From UBA9662 sp002729415 (GTDB lineage Bacteria > Poribacteria > WGA-4E > UBA9662), in assembly GCA_002729415.1 (NCBI GenBank), contig PBXZ01000241.1, positions 1-9,367 of the forward strand: 9,367 nt of DNA. Direction: 5' to 3'. This document shows, one piece after another, positions 6,229 to 9,367 of the stretch; position 1 is the stretch's first letter, and each line of letters opens with the position of its first letter. A program made the translations under genes and the position numbers. The notes beneath the pieces were generated by a model. The model ran no database searches. It was not told where the DNA came from and saw only the letters and a list, made by a program, of their open reading frames with translations.

Positions 6229-8616
6229 GTGAATCCAGAACATAAGGAAACCCCCTCTGTTGCGACACCTGCCCCAACACGGCCAATGAACGAGATCGAA
6301 GCGCAGGCACTTTTCAAACCAAAATCACAGGCGACGAAACCCAAGGCTTCCCGCAAGGCGGAGTCTGTTCGTGCAGTTGAGCGGACAGGGGATTTTTTGA
6401 GCCAGCCAGTCACCGATCCGGAAGATCATCAGGAGTTGATCGCAGTTCTCCAAGAGCAAATCCGCAGCTATGTGGAGATTCAGGGCAGCGAGGCGGAACA
6501 GCCTCTGTTGGAGCAGGCACTGGCGGACATCGAGCGCTTCCACGGTGGTCAGTTCCGACGTTCCGGACAGCCCGTGATCATCCATCCGCTACGGGTGGCG
6601 CGCTACATCTGCCGAGCCGGACTCGACGCCCCGACCGTGATCGCCTCGCTCCTGCACGATGCCATCGAGGACACCACGATGACACGGGACTATGTGGCCG
6701 GGAATTACGGCGAGTGGTACGCCGAAATCGTGGACGGCCTCACTAAGATCAAGACTCCGGAAACCGAAATCCGGCAGTCCGCCGCCGTGCTGGAGGCAAC
6801 ATACCAGAAAATGCTCGGGGCGATGGCACGGGATGTCCGGGCCTTGTTCATCAAGATGTTCGACCGTCTCGACAACATGCGGGACATGGGGTCAATGCCC
6901 CGCAAGAAGCAGCGCCGCATCAGCCTGGAAACCATGGGGGTGTACGTGCCCATGGCTGAGCGTCTGGGGTTGTTGGAAATCAGCCGCGAGCATACGGAAT
7001 TGTGCTTTCAGATTCTCTACCCGAAACGCTACACCAAAACGGTTGACATGCTGGAACGTCTCAAGCAAGAGCGCGGTGGGGCCATTGAGACGATGCGGCA
7101 GCGTTTGGGGGTGATTCTGGAACCACTGGCAAAAAAGCTGCTGTCCGTCGAACCGCTCTTTTCCCAGCCTGCGGAACGCATCTTCCGAAACACACCGGTG
7201 GATCACGTTCTGGAGGGATTCCAGATCACAGTGGCACAACCCATCGACTGCTACCAGGCGCTGGGGTATTTGCACACTGCGCTGAGCGCGATCCCCCGAC
7301 AGGTCCGGGATTACGTCTCGAACTCGCGCTGGAACGGCTATCAGGCGTTGCGGACGGCACTTCTGCTGGAAGGGGAGCGGGTGTTGGTGGAGATCGTCTC
7401 GCGGCAGATGCGCGAGCGCAACCGCCACGGCATCATGGCACATTGGTCCGGAACACCCTCGGAATTGGCGGATTACTACAAGACCTACCTCGATCAGTTG
7501 GATCAGGTGGCGGGTGAGTCGGACTTGCGCATGAACGATGTGCTGCGCTCAATGCAGGACGAGCAGGTGCAGGTGTTCAGCCCGAAGGGAGAGATGTTTG
7601 CACTGCCCAAGGGTTCGAGCGTTCTCGATTTTGCTTACTGCATCCACACCGATCTCGGCAACCACTGCATTGGTGCGATGCTCAACCCCTCCCGCAGCGG
7701 CCCACGCCAGTCTGGAACTCGTGTGCCGAGAGACCGCCAACTTGGTCACGGGGAGAGCCTGAGCATCCTCACGGACCCGAATGTGCGCCCGGCACGAGAG
7801 TGGCTGCAACATGCGGTTGCGGCGAAGAGCCAGATTCAGATCAAGCATGCCATTGCCCAGCAGAATGCCGCTCGTGCCCGCCGGGTGGGGCGCGAGGTGC
7901 TGTCGCAGGAACTCCGGCGGCTTCAGATTGATCCGGAAACATGGCTGGATTCCCAAGCGGTGCAGGAGGCGTTGATCTCGGAACACTTGACTCAGGAACG
8001 CTTTCTTCAGGAAATCGGACTGCAAAAACGCGAGGTGGTTCCGTTCCTGAAGCACCACAAGCTCGTTCCAGAAGAGAAGATGAGCGTGTTCCGGGAGTTG
8101 CTACGCGCCCGTAATTGGGGGACGGTGTTTCGTTCGCGGACACTGCCGAGTTTCTACATCGAGGATGTCGCAGATCCGCTCATTCACTTTGGGATGTGCT
8201 GCAACCCGGTTCCGGGAGACCGGATTGTGGGCTTCAGCACCGATTCGATGGAGGTGGAAATCCACCGGGCCAAGTGCCCTCAGATGACAGAGTTCCAAAA
8301 GCGTCGCCCGGTGTTGGTGCAGTGGCGCTTGTCCAAGGATGAGAAGCGGCGGCACCTCTTTGAGATTGGGGTGGCTGACGGCTCCGGTATTCTTTTTCGG
8401 ATCACCAAGATCATCAAGGACGCCGGCGTGGCCATTGAGGATTCCGTCAGTTCGGTTGCCGGAGAGGGGCAAGCGAGCGTCCACATCCGTGTGGAGCCGG
8501 TGACGTGGTCACAATATTCCCGCATCTGCCACGGGCTGCGCGGGTTGAAGTTTGTCAAAAGCCTCAAGCAATCCCGATTCGATGACACTGCCTCCGTGGC
8601 TGGAAAACACCCTTGA
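6229..8616 (+). CDS. RelA/SpoT-family protein, ppGpp hydrolase intact, synthetase domain degenerate
   Basis: A 795-residue long-form RelA/SpoT homologue acting on the alarmone (p)ppGpp. Order: a Lys/Pro-rich leader of about 75 residues absent from typical members, then the HD hydrolase domain with FRRSG (109-113), IIHP (H119), LLHDAIEDT (H143, D144, E147, D148) and DRLDNMR (D212, N216). These match all the metal ligands and catalytic residues known from the Streptococcus RelSeq structure. The synthetase region (about 260-410) is recognisable by CYQALGYLH, GYQALRT (370-376) and AHW (404-406), but key residues differ: the catalytic Asp aligns with V327, the next Arg with Q332, and GYQSxHT has R375 in place of His. 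TGS (445-520), the Cys-rich MCCNPVPGD motif (656-664) with IHRAKC (678-683), and a C-terminal ACT domain (about 709-785) follow. I expect a hydrolase without synthetase activity. Start uncertain: GTG 6229, or ATG 6286; neither has a Shine-Dalgarno sequence. Lies 16 bases after glutamate dehydrogenase, suggesting cotranscription. Confidence 0.9.
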   Translation: MNPEHKETPSVATPAPTRPMNEIEAQALFKPKSQATKPKASRKAESVRAVERTGDFLSQPVTDPEDHQELIAVLQEQIRSYVEIQGSEAEQPLLEQALADIERFHGGQFRRSGQPVIIHPLRVARYICRAGLDAPTVIASLLHDAIEDTTMTRDYVAGNYGEWYAEIVDGLTKIKTPETEIRQSAAVLEATYQKMLGAMARDVRALFIKMFDRLDNMRDMGSMPRKKQRRISLETMGVYVPMAERLGLLEISREHTELCFQILYPKRYTKTVDMLERLKQERGGAIETMRQRLGVILEPLAKKLLSVEPLFSQPAERIFRNTPVDHVLEGFQITVAQPIDCYQALGYLHTALSAIPRQVRDYVSNSRWNGYQALRTALLLEGERVLVEIVSRQMRERNRHGIMAHWSGTPSELADYYKTYLDQLDQVAGESDLRMNDVLRSMQDEQVQVFSPKGEMFALPKGSSVLDFAYCIHTDLGNHCIGAMLNPSRSGPRQSGTRVPRDRQLGHGESLSILTDPNVRPAREWLQHAVAAKSQIQIKHAIAQQNAARARRVGREVLSQELRRLQIDPETWLDSQAVQEALISEHLTQERFLQEIGLQKREVVPFLKHHKLVPEEKMSVFRELLRARNWGTVFRSRTLPSFYIEDVADPLIHFGMCCNPVPGDRIVGFSTDSMEVEIHRAKCPQMTEFQKRRPVLVQWRLSKDEKRRHLFEIGVADGSGILFRITKIIKDAGVAIEDSVSSVAGEGQASVHIRVEPVTWSQYSRICHGLRGLKFVKSLKQSRFDDTASVAGKHP

Positions 8617-9367
8617 GCGGGGCTGCGACTTCTACTTCCGCCACTGGCCCCAGCCGTTTCCAGACCCTCAGTTGCTGCGGGAGTGCAGGATCATTGCCCA
8701 TCGTGGCGCACCCACGCCTCCCGATATTCTCGAAAACACCCACGCCGCCTTTGAGCAGGCACTCTCGCATCCCGGAGTCAAGGGGTTGGAGTTTGACGTG
8801 CGTTGGACGCAGGATCTCCAGCCGGTTGTGTCCCACGACGCTGACCTGCTGCGGCTCTATGGCGATGCCCGCCGCATCGGTGATTTCACGCTGGCTGAAC
8901 TTCAGTACAGCTTTCCACAAATCCCCACCCTCGCTTCCGTCATCGAACGCTACAGTCCTCGTGCCCACCTGATGGTGGAACTGAAGGAAGAACCCTATCC
9001 GGATTTTGAACGGCAGAACCTTGTTTTTGCCGAACACTTTGCCGGCCTCACCCCAAAGCAGGATTTTCACATCCTCGGACTGACCCCGAAGTTTTTGCAG
9101 GAAATCGTCACGTTTGTGGAGCGGGACGCCTGCCTGCTGGTGGCGATTTTCAACGAGCAGGAACTGAGTGCGGCAGCGCTTTCTGGAGGGTTTGCGGGAC
9201 TCGGAGGGCACTACCTGCTTGTTACCCCCGAACTTGTCCGCCAGCATCTCGCGGCGGGGCAAATGGTAGGCACCGGTTATCCAAATTCCCGAAACTGCCT
9301 GTTTCGGGAACTCAACCGGGGGGTGAAGTGGCTCTTTAGCAACAACGCCCTCGAACTCGCCGAAATC
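8582..9367 (+). CDS. Glycerophosphodiester phosphodiesterase (GDPD family), 3' end beyond window
   Basis: Hydrolyses glycerophosphodiesters, products of phospholipid breakdown, to glycerol-3-phosphate and an alcohol. The visible 262 residues show the GDPD signature in order: AHRGAP (39-44, catalytic His40 and Arg41), ENTHAAFEQAL (51-61), LEFDV (E70 and D72, metal ligands), VSHDADL (84-90, His85) and LMVELKEE (130-137, E133 and K135). The end, GVKWLFSNNALELAEI, corresponds to the final strand and helix of the barrel, so only a few residues are probably missing. There is no signal peptide; about 36 residues precede the first barrel strand, so a cytoplasmic (UgpQ-like) location is more likely than the periplasmic GlpQ type. 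The ATG lies inside the last codons of the RelA/SpoT gene (35-base overlap, +1 frame). No strong ribosome binding site precedes it, so translation may be coupled to the upstream gene. Confidence 0.9.
   Translation, partial: MTLPPWLENTLERGCDFYFRHWPQPFPDPQLLRECRIIAHRGAPTPPDILENTHAAFEQALSHPGVKGLEFDVRWTQDLQPVVSHDADLLRLYGDARRIGDFTLAELQYSFPQIPTLASVIERYSPRAHLMVELKEEPYPDFERQNLVFAEHFAGLTPKQDFHILGLTPKFLQEIVTFVERDACLLVAIFNEQELSAAALSGGFAGLGGHYLLVTPELVRQHLAAGQMVGTGYPNSRNCLFRELNRGVKWLFSNNALELAEI

Noticed and set aside
7675..7752. Possible pair of compensating frameshifts in the TGS domain of the RelA/SpoT gene, since another frame here reads protein-like
   Set aside because: The main frame recovers the expected V-P...L-x-x-G pattern of the TGS domain at residues 499-508 before ESLSILT, so an in-frame insertion explains it better. 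It is kept only as a caveat in the findings.

Overview
The window looks like chromosomal DNA of a Gram-negative-type bacterium. By eye the coding part is about 58-60% G+C, against about 46% for the insertion sequence at the left edge. Large NAD-specific glutamate dehydrogenases occur in Proteobacteria, Actinobacteria and some members of the Planctomycetes/Verrucomicrobia group. I cannot place the organism more precisely, and the gene order here is not one I recognise from a model organism.

Layout. Positions 1 to about 420 hold the tnpA end of an IS200-type element, on the minus strand and running off the left edge. Its transposase frame carries the HUH (His-hydrophobic-His) motif but has no ordinary start codon in frame. 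Its leader contains a hairpin that would hide the Shine-Dalgarno sequence, and the element end carries a perfect stem-loop. Positions 456-1226 (minus) encode a family 2 glycosyltransferase of the WaaE-like type used for cell-surface glycans. A 240-base divergent intergenic region (1227-1466) follows. It holds candidate promoters for both directions, a 10-bp perfect tandem repeat and a short palindrome.

From 1467 to the right edge three plus-strand genes are packed as an apparent operon: a 1581-residue NAD-glutamate dehydrogenase; after a 16-base gap, a 795-residue RelA/SpoT homologue; and, overlapping that by 35 bases, a glycerophosphodiester phosphodiesterase cut by the window end. The glutamate dehydrogenase links glutamate to 2-oxoglutarate and ammonium. 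The RelA/SpoT protein keeps the full ppGpp-hydrolase (HD) signature, but its synthetase domain has lost several near-invariant residues, so I read it as a hydrolase-only enzyme.

The most interesting point is the pairing of the main glutamate-catabolic enzyme with a probable one-way (p)ppGpp hydrolase in one transcription unit. This suggests nitrogen/carbon state and stringent-response shut-off are controlled together. That is inference from gene order; nothing in the sequence proves a shared mechanism. I found no tRNA, rRNA, CRISPR array, phage gene or convincing intrinsic terminator.
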